DNA of 64,000 nucleotides, from positions 124,001-188,000 of the forward strand of contig NW_026251394.1 in assembly GCF_025118155.1 (NCBI RefSeq). The letters are read 5' to 3'. Positions within the stretch are counted from its first letter, which is position 1. Each line of letters starts with the position of its first letter. The notes under the pieces were generated by a model that made no database searches, was not told where the DNA came from, and was given only the letters and a program-made list of their open reading frames with translations. The DNA is from Cokeromyces recurvatus (lineage: Eukaryota; Mucoromycota; Mucoromycetes; Mucorales; Mucoraceae). Both the position numbers and the translations under genes were made by a program. This document shows positions 12,714 to 24,925 of the stretch, one piece after another.

Positions 12714-14905
12714 ATGGCAGATTCAACAGATGTTACAAAGTTAACAGCTTATTCTTATGTGACACTAGTGATATTTATATGCGTTATAATGTTAGTGATA
12801 AGGCCTATTAAATTTAGGATAGGTCCTTATATTAAAATCTATTTGAATATTGCAACTGTTCCCCCTTTGGGTGTTTTAATCTTGCTTATTTGTCGTGCTA
12901 TAGATTTTGATATTGTTAAAAGAGGTTTTTTAGGTACAATGGGTGTACAACCATGGGCCATTCTTATTCTATTCTACTCTTTAGTAAAATATATTATTTT
13001 TTGATACATAGAAAAGAATAAATAAAACAAATACATACATACATACATACACACGATTATTATAAATTCATATTGTATTAATTATTTCAGTTACTGTAGG
13101 CCTACATTTGTATTTCTTTAGACATGACAGGCATCTTTCAATTTTGCGCTTTTTGGGTATCAAAGAAAGCAGGAAATCGAGGAATGTTGGCTTTTACTCT
13201 CTTTTTTATCCTTACCAGTGTTATGAGCGGTCTTACGAGCAATGATGTTGTCATCTTGACCGGCACCGTCTTTCTTTCCTATTTTACCAAAGTGTCCGAT
13301 ATTCGTCCTACTGCCTTTTTGATGAGCGAATTTACAACAGCTAATATTGCCTCAATGGCTCTATATATTGGTAATCCGACTAATGTCGTTGTCTCTGAGG
13401 CTTATGGTATCAGCTTTATTAGTTATTCAGCCTGGATGCTATTACCTACCTTTGTCTGCATTCTTTTAGCTTACGTTGTACTGCGTATCTTGTTCCGAAG
13501 CCATTATTATCTACCACGTACCATTAATCCACCTGATGCTGAACCTAGATCTGTATTGATTGATCCCCATGGAGCCATATTCGGACTGATCCTCTTGGCT
13601 TGTTGTTTGATTACGCTCGTAGCTACTTCCTTTGTGAGCGTACCTGTCTGGATGGTTACTTTACCGTTTGCTTGCGTTATGTTCATTAGAGACATACGGC
13701 ATGATCTGGGTATCTCATTTAGTCACATTTTAAACATAAAACGTCGCTTTCCGAGACCATTTTTACATACAGCACAGCATGATCAAGTCTTGGTCTATGA
13801 TGAAGATAAACATCCATCAGTGGCAGAGGCTAATGATGATAAGGGAGAGGGTACAAATATTCCGTTACCTATTTTAAAAAAAAGGAATAGTATAACACGA
13901 ATCATGACAAATAACACAACAACAACAGAGTTGAATCATCACGGAACAGCAGCACTTGTCTTATCAAATGATCAAACAACCGACATAGGTACTAGCCCAC
14001 TTGGACAGAATCATGTTGGAGGCATTTTTTCACATCAGAATCAAGCACGACGAGGAGAGGAGGTCTTGTCAAGTCTACGACTTAGATCAGGTACGCCTAT
14101 GCTTGAATCTCAGCCACTGCCTCTACCAATCATCAAGAAGACAGCAACCCCCATTGAAGAGAATCCATCAGCCCGAATGACCACCAGCAGTCAGAACCCC
14201 ACACGTCTCGAACTCTATTTTTGGACGCCTCTCTATCATCTTACAAATTGGTTTGGAACCCATTTTCCTACCCTTAAAGCCGTCTTCTTACGCATGCCCT
14301 GGGCTATTCTCCCTTTTAGTCTTGGCATGTTTATCTTGATTGAAACCCTTTCCGAAAAAGGATGGGTGGGAATTTTTGCCACAGCCATGGCTATCTTTGC
14401 AAAAAATTATGCGACCGCCGTTCTTGGGACTGTGTTTGTATCTATCCTAGCATGTCAGCTATTGAACAACCTGGTAAGAAACGAGATTTAATAGAACTTA
14501 AAAAAAAAATGACTTATTATGATTATTTAGCCAATGACTATCTTATTTACACAAATTATTCAACACCCCAATTTTACACAGCACGTACATGATGATGCGA
14601 CTATGCAAGGATTTTTGTTGGGGTTAATCGTTGGAAGTAATTTAGGGGCGTGTTTAACACAAGTTGGTAGTCTTGCAGGCATCATGTAAGAAGAAGAAGA
14701 AAAAAAAAAAGAAAAAAAAAATGGCTTATATATCATTCACTTTTTTTTTGATATCAACAGGTTTGATCATATTTTAAAGACAAAAGGTATTTATACATTG
14801 GGGTATTTTCAATTTTTGAAATGGAATTTAGCCATCTTGCCACTGATTGCTTTAGGGGCATGTGCTGTATTAATAGGTGAAATTTGGTTTATTTATCTTC
14901 GATAA
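12714..14905 (+). CDS. ArsB/citrate-type ion transporter (IT superfamily)
   Basis: Four exons (12714-12983, 13100-14473, 14531-14685, 14761-14905) keep frame and give 647 aa. The protein has about 11-12 hydrophobic segments. Recognisable family stretches are GVQPWAILILFYSLAYICIS followed by LDMTGIFQFCAFW, GMLAFTLFFILTSVMSG, SNDVVILTGTVFLSYF, IASMALYIGNPTNVVVSEAYG near the middle and GLIVGSNLGACLTQVGSLAGI near the end; the two GN-P-T-N / GSNLGA repeats are the substrate-site hairpins of this fold. The family exports arsenite/antimonite or moves small anions; the substrate cannot be read here. A hydrophilic insert of about 130 residues, rich in Thr, Asn and basic residues, separates the two halves and is probably a cytosolic regulatory loop. 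Confidence 0.85.
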
Positions 14906-15080
14906 ATTGGATGCAATTTAAGGAGTTCTATTGTTATATAATATCGATTATCATTGCATAAGCGTATATGTATATAAATATAGAGAGAGAGAAATAATAA
15001 ATAAAGTTGACAAATAAGAAATAGAAAAGCTATCATGGTCGTGTACACAACATTACACAATAAGACTATCCATTATAAAC

Positions 15081-15114
<34 letters not shown>

Positions 15115-16107
15115 ATTTTGGAGGGAAAGATAAAAAAAAGAAGACGGAAATCTTCTGAATCGATAGTAGAAAGTTTTCATTCCCCGTCCATATATAGAAA
15201 TTTGATTTTGACGTTGTTAAATTAAAAAAAAAAAATGAGAGCGAGAGAGAAGAGATCATTATTAGTTAGTATTAAATAAGATTATATAATATGTTAGGGA
15301 AAAGAAGAAGAAGAAATAGACTAAATTACCGAAAACTAAAAATAATGTACTTGACTATACTATTTAAAGAAAGAGAAGGGGTTTCTTTTTAGAGTGTTTT
15401 ATTTACTTACAAATATAATGAATACTCTTCTTCTTCCCACTATCAACAACAACGAAGCCCTGTTTATTATCGATTAAACAAAAGCCCTATAATAACAACT
15501 GCTTACTCCACATGGCTAAAATCTATTTTTATTATATAATCTGAAAATTGTCTTACAGAACTTGTTGGTTCTAGATTATTAAAAGATATGTGATAGATAA
15601 TGAACTTTTTTTTTTTTTTGCTTATATTTTTGTATACAGTGTTTTTCCCTACAGACACAAGTACACGCACACATGTAATAGATTCCATTGCCAGCCCTAT
15701 TATTATGAATTGCTATAATAACAGGCTCGCATTGTATTTTTTTATTTTCTATTTACCCAGAATTTTTCTTTTCTTTTGTATATTGTGAAACATAATTCTG
15801 AGTTCTTATATTTAACATATTTTGGGGTCGATAGTTAAAAGTGAGTGGGGGGAGAGGGGAGGGGATTTTTTATTATCATTTGGGGGGGATGAGAGAAAGA
15901 AGAATTAAAAGGGAGGAGAATTGCTATGGAGGAGATATATAAATGAGATAGAAAAATAAATCTTATTTTCTTTCCTATTTTTTATTTATTTATTTATTTT
16001 ATTATATATATATTTATATACACATATATATATTTTAAATAAAAAATAAGAAAAAAGAAAAAAAAAGAAAAAAATAAGAAAAAAATAAAAAAGAAAATAA
16101 AAAATAA
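14906..16107. other. Intergenic
   Basis: No gene found. Contains poly(A) near 15083-15109, a G-rich purine stretch at 15840-15870 and an AT repeat run at 15970-16050 leading to the next gene's start. Confidence 0.6.
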
Positions 16108-16741
16108 ATGACTTACAATATGAATGAATTACCCCTATCTTTAACATGTTTGGACTGGTTAAATACAGATCAATTATGGACATTATGGAAGTGTAAGTAA
16201 ATAATAAATGATAAAGAAGAAGAATAACTTATTCACACATTTATTGATAGTCTCAAATAAGTCTGTTAATCAAGCTTTATTAACAAAGAGACAATTTCAA
16301 GATAAATTTCGTGTAGAAAATTTTACTTGGAGATTGTGGTATCATTGTCATCAACAAAAACTATCAATTAATAATAACAGCGCCACTGCCGACACGAGTA
16401 CTACTACCACTACTACTACCAATAATAATAATAATAATACCATTATACAAAGACCAGTTTCAAAATTTTATTTGGATGATGAAGATGAAGAAGAAGAATA
16501 TGAGGACGATAATAATTGCTCTGTATTTTCATCTGAAGAAGAGGAAGAAGAAGAAGAAGAGCTTTTATTCGAAAAAAAGTTAAACCAATCTTATAGCAAT
16601 ACATCATCTCTTTTAACACAAATGCTAAACCCTAAGCAAGAAGAAATAATAACAGAATATAATACTACTGCTTTAAAGCGATGTCAAGCAAAATATCAAT
16701 GCTTAAATGAATGGTTTACTACCGAAATAATACAGCAATAA
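16108..16741 (+). CDS. Small acidic protein with AreA-type DUF1752 domain
   Basis: Two exons (16108-16192, 16251-16741) give 191 aa. The first ~60 residues contain LDWLNTDQLWTLWKFSNKS and RVENFTWRLWYHCHQ, the pattern of the fungal DUF1752 (GATA_AreA) domain found at the N-terminus of AreA-type GATA factors and in unrelated small proteins. After that come Thr and Asn repeats, then two strongly acidic clusters, and a C-terminal helix with KRCQAKYQCLNEWF. No GATA zinc finger follows before the stop, so this is a stand-alone DUF1752 protein. Its biochemical role is unknown; a regulatory role is inference from the family. The intron has a GTAAGT donor and a TAG acceptor. The 3' end converges with the small gene on the other strand. 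Confidence 0.75.
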
Positions 16742-17076
16742 TTGTATGCCTATATTAATATTTATTTTATTTATTTAATTTCTTATTATATACCCTATTT
16801 TGTTAATAATAAACATCTTTTTTTTTTTTTTGGTTCCTGAAAATGATTATACATATACAAAAACATAAAAGATACACATGTTATAAATTATTTGTTGTAC
16901 AAGACAAATAGATATATTCTTCTTCTTTTAATAATAAGATGTAAAAGGGACTTTTTTTTTTTATGTACACATATCTAATAAACAACAACAAAGCATACCA
17001 GCCATACTAAAAACAAATTATATTAAATTTCTATTTATTATTAACTATAAAATGCTTCTTTTTTTTTTTGGTTCCC

Positions 17077-17335
17077 TTACCAAGCAGTACAACAGTCAGA
17101 ATCATCTTGTTTATGAGGCTGTTGCTGAACAACAATTGTCTGTGGTGGTGGTCTAATGTAAACCAGTAAGAAACATAACATATCAAATCAAATGAAGTAG
17201 AATTACTTACTGAGGCTGATAATAACCGCCTTGTTGTTGAGGAGGAGGATAGTAACTACCTTGTTGTTGTGAAGGAGGAGGAGGATAATAAGCCTGTTGA
17301 GGTGGTGGGCTTGCGTAATATTGCTGATTAGACAT
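17077..17335 (-). CDS. Small Pro/Gln/Tyr-rich protein with C-terminal CC motif
   Basis: Two exons (17335-17211, 17152-17077) give 66 aa. The body is a PPPQQ-GYY type repeat, and the end reads DDSDCCTAW before the stop. This matches the disordered head of CYSTM-type fungal proteins (Pro/Gln/Tyr repeats followed by a Cys-rich membrane tail), but the membrane tail itself is reduced to two cysteines; it may be lipid-anchored through them. The intron is 58 nt with a GTAAGT donor. No function can be assigned. Confidence 0.65.
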
Positions 17336-18452
17336 GATAATAGTGAAAAGAAAAGAAATTAATTAAAAAAAAATGTGTAATTGATATCAAAAAAAAATAA
17401 AAATATCGATTATTGTGCGGGGATATCGTTGCCAGTAATAGTGGTGGTTGTAGATTTGTTTAATAGGAGTTTAAATTATTGCCTAGTAACATTGAGTTTG
17501 TAACTACTGATTATTAGATAAATCTTATTATTACATTGTTTCTATCCGGATCAAATCAAGAAGGAAATAATGGCTTGAAGAAAAGAAAAAGAGTAGAAAG
17601 AAAAAAAAAGAACTTACTTTGGGTTATAAGTGTGAAAAATCAGACAAAGAGACATGCCAAGAATATAGAAATTAAGCCTATCATTTAGAATATTCTTGAC
17701 TAGAATCTTTACAACTATAGATGCTATGTAGTTACAAACCTTTTAATAAGCTTATTTAATAATAAGAAATAGTTTTTGATATACAGACTATAAATAAATA
17801 GACATAAATATAGTTATACACATATATTACTGTATAGTAAATATAGCTATAATGTATGTTTTATTTAAATTATGATCTGATTTGTATCCAGAAGCTGTAA
17901 AAGCCTCAATGTAATAAATTAATTATTTTTTATTAAAAGATTTAACGTTAATAAATACTTACTGTAAATATGCAAGAAAGAGTTCCCTTCTTGATAAAAT
18001 TATTTAATCAAGTGGTCATTTTGCAAGCTAAAGACAAACTATGAAAGAATTCATGTTTGATGTTTATTTTATTCATTTTTATTTAGACCAGTTGGGAGAT
18101 AGGCTTTTAAAACGTCGTTGATACCTTATTGTCTAACGTATACCATCTATTTTGCTGTATACAACGAGAATAGTAGAATGATGATGTCAATATTCATTAT
18201 CTAGAATTTGTTAGCTATAACTGCATTCATAGGTTCACTACATACTTGTTTTAACTCTTCGATTTTAGTTCACAGTTATGTTTCTTATTGGCCTAAAAAA
18301 GATTTTTTTTTTTTTATTTTATTTATATTTCTAATTATCTTATTTGGCTTAAACTTTACCCCCCTACAAATCTCAGCTCATTTAACAAAATTAACTAATT
18401 TTATTTTTCTTATTATTTGTTACAATAGGGGGAAAGTAGTAATTAGAACAAG
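17336..18452. other. Intergenic
   Basis: Divergent promoter region between the small PQY-rich gene and the GT49-like gene. AT-rich; no supportable feature. A reading frame at 18208-18504 overlaps the next gene's start out of frame and is not accepted. Confidence 0.6.
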
Positions 18453-18590
18453 ATGTCTGACTTACCATCCATTAGGCCAAAGCATTCAAGGTCAACGTCT
18501 ATAACAACATCGACTTCGAAAACTACTTCTCATCAAAGAAAGTCTTCTTTGCAACTACTGCAACAACAACAGCAACAACAGCAACAGCAA

Positions 18591-18630
<40 letters not shown>

Positions 18631-19055
18631 GTCATATAAACCCTTCTATTGTTAAATCCACTGCAGCTACAAATCTTTATAACACTCAATGGAATTTATC
18701 TCGGTTTATTAATTCTATTATATTAAGAGTTCATTCCTTCTTAAACCCTCCAGGTTCCCTTTTACCTCATGCAAAACATGCCAATGTTGCATTTGGTGGC
18801 ACTGCTAAACGACCTCGTCTCATCACTTACCTTACTCATTCCCGGCTATTGAGATTTATAATCTTGTTTTACATTATATTTTCTGTCTTTTTATCATTAA
18901 ATCATACTTGGAAGTATCTTACCTCAACCGATAAGCTATCACAACGACAACAACAGAAAGTTGTCAAAAGTAAAAATAAATATTGGATACCTCAAAGAAC
19001 ATATGATCAAGGTATTTTATTCTATTCTCAAAAGAAAAGAATAATAATAATAATA

Positions 19056-19093
<38 letters not shown>

Positions 19094-20083
19094 TCAAGTA
19101 TAATTGAAATTAATCCTCTGCATTTTTCGGTATAGATGAATCTTATTCCCTTCTAGATGAAATCACTCATGGATTAAAGATGCATAAACTATTCAGTAAA
19201 AGTTATTATGAAGCAGCTAAAAATATCCAACCTTTCTGGAAAAAGGCAACAACAGTACCTGAAAAAGATGGAGTCACTGTTATAACGACTTTTACAACTG
19301 AGACATGGAATGAATTGAAGGAGTTGATTCGTCATTGGGATGGTATAACTCAAGATTTATACATTAGTAAACAAATGTTAATATATATATATATATATAG
19401 GACCTATTTCAGCTACCCTTCATATTGATCAAAATGATGAATCATCTATTGCACAAATCAATCAAGAATATAAAGATATACCTGAATTGAATCGTAACGT
19501 TGATTTACATCTTGTTCCTATGAATAGCAATAAAGTAAATGTCTTATTTCCTCGTAACGCTGAGCGTAACTTGGCCAGATTATTCGCTCGTACAGATTAT
19601 GTAATGGACTTGCCCGCTGGAGTCATCCCTGCCACTGATCTTCGTCGCACGCTTGATATGAACAGAGATCGTATCGATCATCTTCTAAAGACAGGAGACA
19701 TGTTAGCTATTCCTACTTTCAAATTTACGAAGGGTAATGACATAACTGTCAGTATACCACATGATAAATCACAACTTATCATTAAATTAAGTCAGGATGA
19801 AATGGTACTAGAAGATCGTCATTGGAAAGAAAACGAAGGTCCTACTGACTTGGAACATTGGATGGATGCTGAATCATTATATGCTATAAAAAAATACGAA
19901 TTTCATTATGAGCCTGTTGTGATAGAATCTAAAACAATTCAGCCATGGTGCTCTGAAAGGTTTTTAGACAGTCGTGCTGCTTGTATCTTTTCAAGTTATT
20001 TACAGGGAAATGAAATATGGATTTTACCAAATGATTTTATGGTTTCTTTGCCAAGACAAGCTGAAATATCTGATTTTGATGTA

Positions 20084-20143
<60 letters not shown>

Positions 20144-20366
20144 AAAGTTCCTTTCTTTGAAACTTGACTTTTACTCAAATTTATGTATTTAGAATGTGGT
20201 TGAAAATCGTATTTATGCTAAATTTTATTGGGAACAATGTGTATATCAAGCAAGACAATTAGATGCTTTAGGGCTTTGGAAGACACCTCGATCTCAACAT
20301 ATTCGAAATCAATGTTCTCGTGTCATCCAAAATTGGGGTAAAGGTTTGATTGGGAAACCAGAATAA
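18453..20366 (+). CDS. GT49-like (LARGE/B4GAT1-type) glycosyltransferase, type II membrane protein
   Basis: Four exons (18453-19011, 19136-19342, 19401-20080, 20193-20366) keep frame and give 539 aa. The cytosolic head has a run of 23 Gln at 18561-18629. A single membrane segment (LLRFIILFYIIFSVFLSL) at residues ~130-150 gives a Golgi type II topology. The luminal part follows the Glyco_transf_49 pattern: GVTVITTFTTETWNELKELI, HWDGPISATLHID, VLFPRNAERNLARLFARTDYV, then MLAIPTFKF, YEFHYEPVV, and ERFLDSRAACIF with WILPNDFMV. The usual DxD metal site after the TDYV strand is replaced by MDLPAGVIP, so catalysis is uncertain. Introns 1 and 3 hold long poly(A) and poly(T) runs. Confidence 0.85.
20086..20142. 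repeat. Poly(T), 57 nt, in an intron
   Basis: Uninterrupted T run that starts right after the GTAAG donor of intron 3 of the GT49-like gene. Confidence 0.9.
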
Positions 20367-20569
20367 TAAAATAGATTAGATTAGCTTTGAAAGTATATAA
20401 TTTATAAGTGTGGGTATCATATCATGAAAATGAATAAAGTAAAGGTCAGGATTGCATTGAATAGTATGTAAATAATCTAAAAAGACATAAATAAGCCCAA
20501 TTTCATTTGCGTTATCATCAAAAAATACTGCGTCAATCTATACATAGATTAAGATAAATAGCTATTTTT

Positions 20570-21453
20570 TTATATATATACATGTATATAATTTTTCTTT
20601 ACCAATGCTGTATGCTCTTCTATATCACTATAAAAGTCGAGTAAAGCTATCATGAAACAAGCAAGAATGGATCCATTACTGTTTAATAAAGTTCTCCATA
20701 TTTTAGGTAAATCATGATATAAATCAAGACTAAATTGAATCCAGCTCCTCAAGTCAGAAAGTGATTGTGATTGACGTACATCCATACTTGGATAAATAAC
20801 CCAGTTGATATAAATGAGTTCATTCTCCATCTATTAAAATAGACACAACAGACGTTTACTATCTTCATCGTATGTACTTTATATATATATACCTTGGATG
20901 TCCATCGCTCACTCTTTTGTCGATTCCATTCAACTAATTCAAATATACAACGATAAAGAAATGGGAATGAAGTTAATGAAAGACACCATGCCATATCCCG
21001 TCGTAATAACATGGTTTCCTTTGATCCTGCATAGATATAATCTGTGATATCGCTATATGCATCATTTCGCCACTCTTTACATGCCAATAACCTTACCAAG
21101 TTATTGTAATCAGTAGATTCTCTTTGTTCAAATAATAGACAGAGTATACAACATTGTCCTATTCGTACAATACGCCAATCACGAAATTGAGCCAAGTACA
21201 TTAAAAATGTGTCAAAAAAGAGATGGATCAAGGTAGGATAAGATGTTAAAACTTGAATAATATCTTCATTCTCCAACATAGTTCTATAAAGATGATCTAA
21301 AGGTTCATAGCAATCTGTTTGAAGACGAAGATATCTTTCAATAAGATTCAAGACTTCCATTTCCAGTACTTGTTCATAATTCATATATAATCTGTAAAAA
21401 AAAAGAGAAAAAAAAAAGCTCAACCCTATTTTTTTTTCTTTTCCTTTCCTTTC

Positions 21454-21485
<32 letters not shown>

Positions 21486-22428
21486 GATTTTTAAATCATG
21501 AGGCCACTGCAGGTAGAGAGTTCGTAAAATGCTATCTGGATTCGTTAGAGAGTCTATAAATAGAATAGATAAAATAGGCTCAGGTTTATTAAAATGAACA
21601 GGATCAGTGATATTAAATGGAATATGATCTACAGCATAGTAAACAAGTTTTTCAATGAGTGGCCATGCTTCTTTTTCGTGAACAAGAGCTAAGCTCATAT
21701 CCGTCAATCGTGTAATTGTATGACTCTAATAATGTATGAATATATATATTAGTCGTTCATTTCCTGCATCACTTTTTTTTTTCTCATTTACACTTAATTT
21801 TTTATCAGAGATTCTATGAGTGATTTGTTTGATTAAGTCGTAGGTGTTCAAGTCATCTTGAGCAGTATGAATAAAACGTCGTAAACGAATGATGCACCAA
21901 ATGATAGATCTAGGATTTAAAAAAAAAAAATACAACGTTTTAACCTTTTTTTTAAGGAATATACATATATGAATTGACTTACCTATATTTTGAATCATCT
22001 CTTGAAAGAAATGTTTTATCTTGAAGAGTATCAGGATCTAATTTGCTATATTCAATCAAACAAGCAATGACCAAAGAAGCTAATAAAGGATTATAGCCAA
22101 TATATGAATGTGTCTAAACAAAAAAGTCAATGTTAACTATACTGAATCTGTTAAAGGTAAATGACTGTACTGAGGCTAAAGTTAATAGGGGACCAGCTTC
22201 TGGATACAATTCAGCACATGCATTAGCTGTTTCCGTTTCTTTCAAAATCTAAAATGAATCATTAATTTGTTTATCTTATTTTATCAAAAAAAAAAAAAGA
22301 ACATTTTTTATTACCCTTAATAAGCGAGTAAAAAAAGCTTTTAGGTAATCTTGATGTTGAATAATGTCTAAGAGTGAATCGTTATTTCGTTTTAGAATGG
22401 TTTTACATCGCTCCCAATCAAGAGACAT
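20570..22428 (-). CDS. Unrecognised all-helical protein
   Basis: Seven exons (22428-22315, 22248-22171, 22113-21983, 21909-21792, 21725-21484, 21391-20893, 20830-20570) keep frame and give about 480 aa. The predicted protein is rich in Leu, Ile, Trp and Arg in amphipathic helices, with short motifs such as SIIWCIIRLRRFI, RDWRIVRIGQCCIL and RRDMAWCLSLTSFPFLYR. The pattern suggests an ARM/HEAT-like helical solenoid, but I do not recognise the family. There is no signal peptide and no clear membrane segment. The last codons run into an AT repeat, and a GTAAAG donor near 20600 makes a further 3' exon possible, so the C-terminus is uncertain. It converges with the GT49-like gene, whose stop is about 200 bp away. 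Confidence 0.65.
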
Positions 22429-22777
22429 AGTTTGTATATAATAGAAAATAAGGAAATAAACCAAATTATTACTTTTTTTGTTAAATGGTAAAAAAAAAAA
22501 AAAAAAAAAAATCATCAGCCACACTGATTTGCATAGCAACATATTGTAACGCAATACCCTTTTTTTTTTGGCAGCTTTAGTGAAACTTATGTATTACGAC
22601 CGTACATGCAAATGATAAAAAAAAAGAAAAGAAAAGATACGTAAAAGTTTATTATGTTAAATAAATAAATAAATAAGGTGAGAATGGATATATAATAATA
22701 ATGTATACACATTTTCTTCTTTATAATCAGTATTTTATAAGTTGTTGTTGTTGTTGTTTATTTTATTTTATTTTATT

Positions 22778-24204
22778 TTACATGTTATATTTCCGCTCTT
22801 CATAAGGTGTAGATGGCGCTGAATGTTGATTATAGGGCATAGGTGATGATAATGGTTGTTGTTGACCCATACGTCCACGTTGCCATACATGTTGTTGATC
22901 TAAAGAAGCATAACTTAATTTAGGATTAGATTCACTACTATGATAAATATCAGGAGATGATGTTTCAGAGGAAGACGAAGCTGCGTTTGTCATACTAGGT
23001 ACCATAAAATTAGAAGATAGAGCACTACCACCACCAGGTGTAGGAGGAGGGCCAATAATTCCATGATGAAAGCCATAAGGATATGTAGGGTATGGATAAG
23101 GAGAATAATCAGCAGAAGCAGCAGCGGCAGCGGCAGCAGCTGCAGCTTGTGGTGGCATGGCAGCAGGTGGAGTCATAGGTGGTCTTGGAAAATATCTTTC
23201 CTCAGGTGAAGATAAATTAGTAGCAGCTGCTACAGCAGCTAAAGCGATACTGTGTTCGTATCTTTCCTGTTGATTATCAGAGTAATGACCAGGACTTCGA
23301 CCACGTACAACAAGAGGAGCAGATTGACAAGTGGCGACCTTGATAGATTTAAAGGAACCATCTATAGTTACAATATCTGCAAAGAGATCAACTAAACAGA
23401 CATAATATTGTTGAGCGGCTCTTCTTTTACCATTATTAGCTGTGGCTGTCTTGAATTGAATACGTTCAAATGTGACAATAGATTGTGAAGTTGTACCCCC
23501 CATAGCAGTCATACTAAGGTTACCTCCAGGCATAACGGGTTTAGGTAATGGAGTTGTTTGAGGACCCTTATCACGCTTTGGTGTATGTTGAACGAGTTCA
23601 ATGGATTTATCGCTGTTTGAAATACGGGTCGAGATACACATAGAAAATTGGCGAACTGGATAAAATGAGTTGTCAACTTGAACAAGACACGGATAGTCAT
23701 GTTCGGGAGTATAATAAGTTGTATTTAGTCCATGAATAGAAAATGCACTACTCACTTGAAAATAGTTGCGACGGTAACATGTCCAATCATTATCAGCTAA
23801 AAAGAAACCTCGATCCATTTTAGCTTGAATTCGAACTGTTAGTCTAATAAGGGAATGAGCATATTTTTAATATAATATAATATAAACAAATGTATGTATG
23901 TCTATATTTACAATGTAGATCTATCTAGTGCATACAAGTTGTCAATAGGTTTTGTAGAACTAAAAAAAGGACCAAGTTCATTTGAAAATAATTCACTTCT
24001 GCCACGTTTACGTCCAAGTAATTGATGAGGATAAGGGTTTGAAGGGAATGAAGTGGATGTAAAACTTGTACTTGTATTTAATTTCTTTTGTTGTGGTGGT
24101 GGTGGTGATATAGGTCTTTCTTGTTGATTCATATTCGGACGAGGTGTTCCAGGCTGAGAAATAGCCATCATTCTATATTAACAATATATATAAATTAGTA
24201 TCAA

Positions 24205-24243
<39 letters not shown>

Positions 24244-24529
24244 TTGTTATTACCCAGGTAGTCGTGGATCTGATTCAGGTTTTCCAGAAGGTAAAAAATG
24301 TGTTGTAGGCGGAAGTTGGTGTCTATAAAGAGAATACAAGTTAGTTTGATTCGAATTATCACATATAATAAAACCAGGTTAAAACCAGTCTATTTTCATC
24401 ATAACCACAAGAAAAGGTGTAATGTTGCACTATGATATGTATTTTCATCTCCTCCTGCTTTTCCCCCCTTCCCCTCTCTCACATATACACACGCCCTCAT
24501 TGTAAAATATACAAATATGACAGATAATA

Positions 24530-24565
<36 letters not shown>

Positions 24566-24726
24566 TACACAGGTGAATGTAAAGGACCCTGATGAAAATT
24601 AGAATTATAATGATGTTCCATCATAGGTGGATAATGTTGTATTTGAGAAGACTGAGATACAGGACTACTTGAATTATGTAAAGTTTGTTGATGATGCCAA
24701 TTCTTTGTGTTATGAGCTGAATTCAT
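22778..24726 (-). CDS. NDT80/PhoG-family transcription factor
   Basis: Four exons (24726-24569, 24322-24254, 24172-23912, 23843-22778) give 517 aa. The DNA-binding domain of the Ndt80/VIB-1/XprG family spans residues ~160-345: LLTVRIQAKMDRGFFLADND, WTCYRRNYFQVSSAF, YPVRQFSMCIS, IVTFERIQFKTATANNGKRR, YYVCLVDLFADI and a closing APLVVRGRSPGHY that carries the conserved basic contact residues. The N-terminus has a basic LGRKRGRSEL patch. The C-terminal third is low-complexity, with an Ala run and Pro/Tyr/Ser-rich stretches, probably an activation region. In ascomycetes the family controls meiosis, extracellular protease production or nutrient-starvation responses; which of these applies here is not visible. 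Introns 1 and 2 contain long homopolymers. Confidence 0.9.
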
Positions 24727-24886
24727 TTTAATTAATACAAGGTATATTTTATATATAAATAAAAGAAGTAAATTTTTTTATCTTGATGCAAAGGAAGAAG
24801 AAGAAGAAGAAAGAATAAAAATTTAACTTTTTTTTTTTTAGTTTCTTTTTGGATCTAAGGGGAGGGGGAGGGGGATCTATATAAGC

Positions 24887-24925
<39 letters not shown>

